Shown: positions 63,905-64,000 of the stretch, piece by piece | Position numbering within the stretch: the stretch's first letter is position 1 | Layout: every line of letters begins with the position of its first letter | Assembly: GCA_963834855.1 (NCBI GenBank) | Contig: CAWIDH010000004.1 | Location: 124,001-188,000, forward strand | Length of the DNA: 64,000 nt | Source: DATJKD01 sp963834855 | GTDB lineage: Bacteria > Pseudomonadota > Gammaproteobacteria > Steroidobacterales > Steroidobacteraceae | Direction: 5' to 3' | The notes under the pieces: generated by a model | What the model was told of the DNA's origin: nothing | The model's input: the letters and a program-made list of their open reading frames with translations, nothing else | Database searches by the model: none | Program-made: the position numbers and the translations under genes

Positions 63905-64000
63905 CTCCCTTGGCAGACTTTGCAAGGCACGCCGCAGACGCGCGCCGAGAGGTTGCGCCTGCGTCGCGCTCCTACTGTCGGCGTGCGGCGGCTTAGCGCG
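63905..64000. other. right-edge sequence without a recognised feature
   Basis: The last 96 bp after the IS show no convincing reading frame and no attC right half. Confidence 0.4.

Overview
The window is GC-rich, densely packed bacterial chromosome. Conserved housekeeping blocks point to a gammaproteobacterium. These include lptD-surA-pdxA-rsmA with apaG-apaH, the mreBCD-mrdA-rodA-mltB-dacA shape block, gatCAB beside mreB (the arrangement known from Pseudomonas), and hemA-lolB-ispE-prs-rplY-pth-ychF. The presence of amgK-murU, gatCAB, MetH and a kynurenine operon excludes enterics and fits the Xanthomonadales/Nevskiales/Steroidobacter side of the class. That placement is inference; there is no rRNA gene in the window.

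Layout. 1-7.9 kb (minus strand): small accessory genes, namely a partial DinB-like protein, an acetylpolyamine amidohydrolase-like enzyme, a RhtB exporter, DUF1697, two VOC proteins (one frameshifted), a diheme cytochrome c with a CX3CH haem site, an alpha/beta hydrolase, a DUF4440 protein, a GFA remnant, an AAC(3)-I-like acetyltransferase, and a RelE/RHH toxin-antitoxin pair with a palindromic operator. 7.9-12 kb: a four-gene kynurenine operon (dioxygenase, formamidase-like cyclase, kynureninase, kynurenine 3-monooxygenase) without tryptophan dioxygenase. 12-20.2 kb: a secreted unknown, then apaH, apaG, a universal stress protein, and rsmA-pdxA-surA-lptD. 20.2-23.7 kb (plus strand): amgK-murU-lipA-lipB. 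23.6-32.9 kb (minus): ybeD, dat, dacA, mltB, rodA, mrdA, mreD, mreC, mreB. 33-37.4 kb (plus): gatC, gatA, gatB, hslO. 37.5-43.1 kb: an ArsR-methyltransferase fusion regulator with metF and metH. 43.2-49.7 kb (minus): a frameshifted TPR/TolB-like gene, frameshifted mtgA, ppi, prmC, prfA, hemA. 49.8-56.9 kb (plus): TPR lipoprotein, lolB, ispE, tRNA-Gln, prs, rplY, pth, ychF.

From about 57 kb the sequence becomes loose and accessory. It holds a small secreted protein, DUF1428, several decayed gene fragments, a tRNA-Met, an amidohydrolase, a DUF4440 protein, a lower-GC thioredoxin-like gene bracketed by integron-like GTTAGGC/GCCTAAC core sites, and a complete IS3-family element with a programmed frameshift.

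The most notable unexplained structure is a set of long palindromic intergenic repeats of at least four sequence types. They lie exactly at gene ends (14.7, 33.3, 36.3, 43.1, 46.4, 52.0 and 53.1 kb). Two are translated into C-terminal tails (PrmC, LolB) and two carry the TAG stop codon of the gene before them (gatC, gatB). Several genes carry single-base frameshifts, five of them clustered at 43.2-45.6 kb. I cannot tell whether these are real decay or assembly error. I did not find a clear new multi-gene defence or metabolic system.
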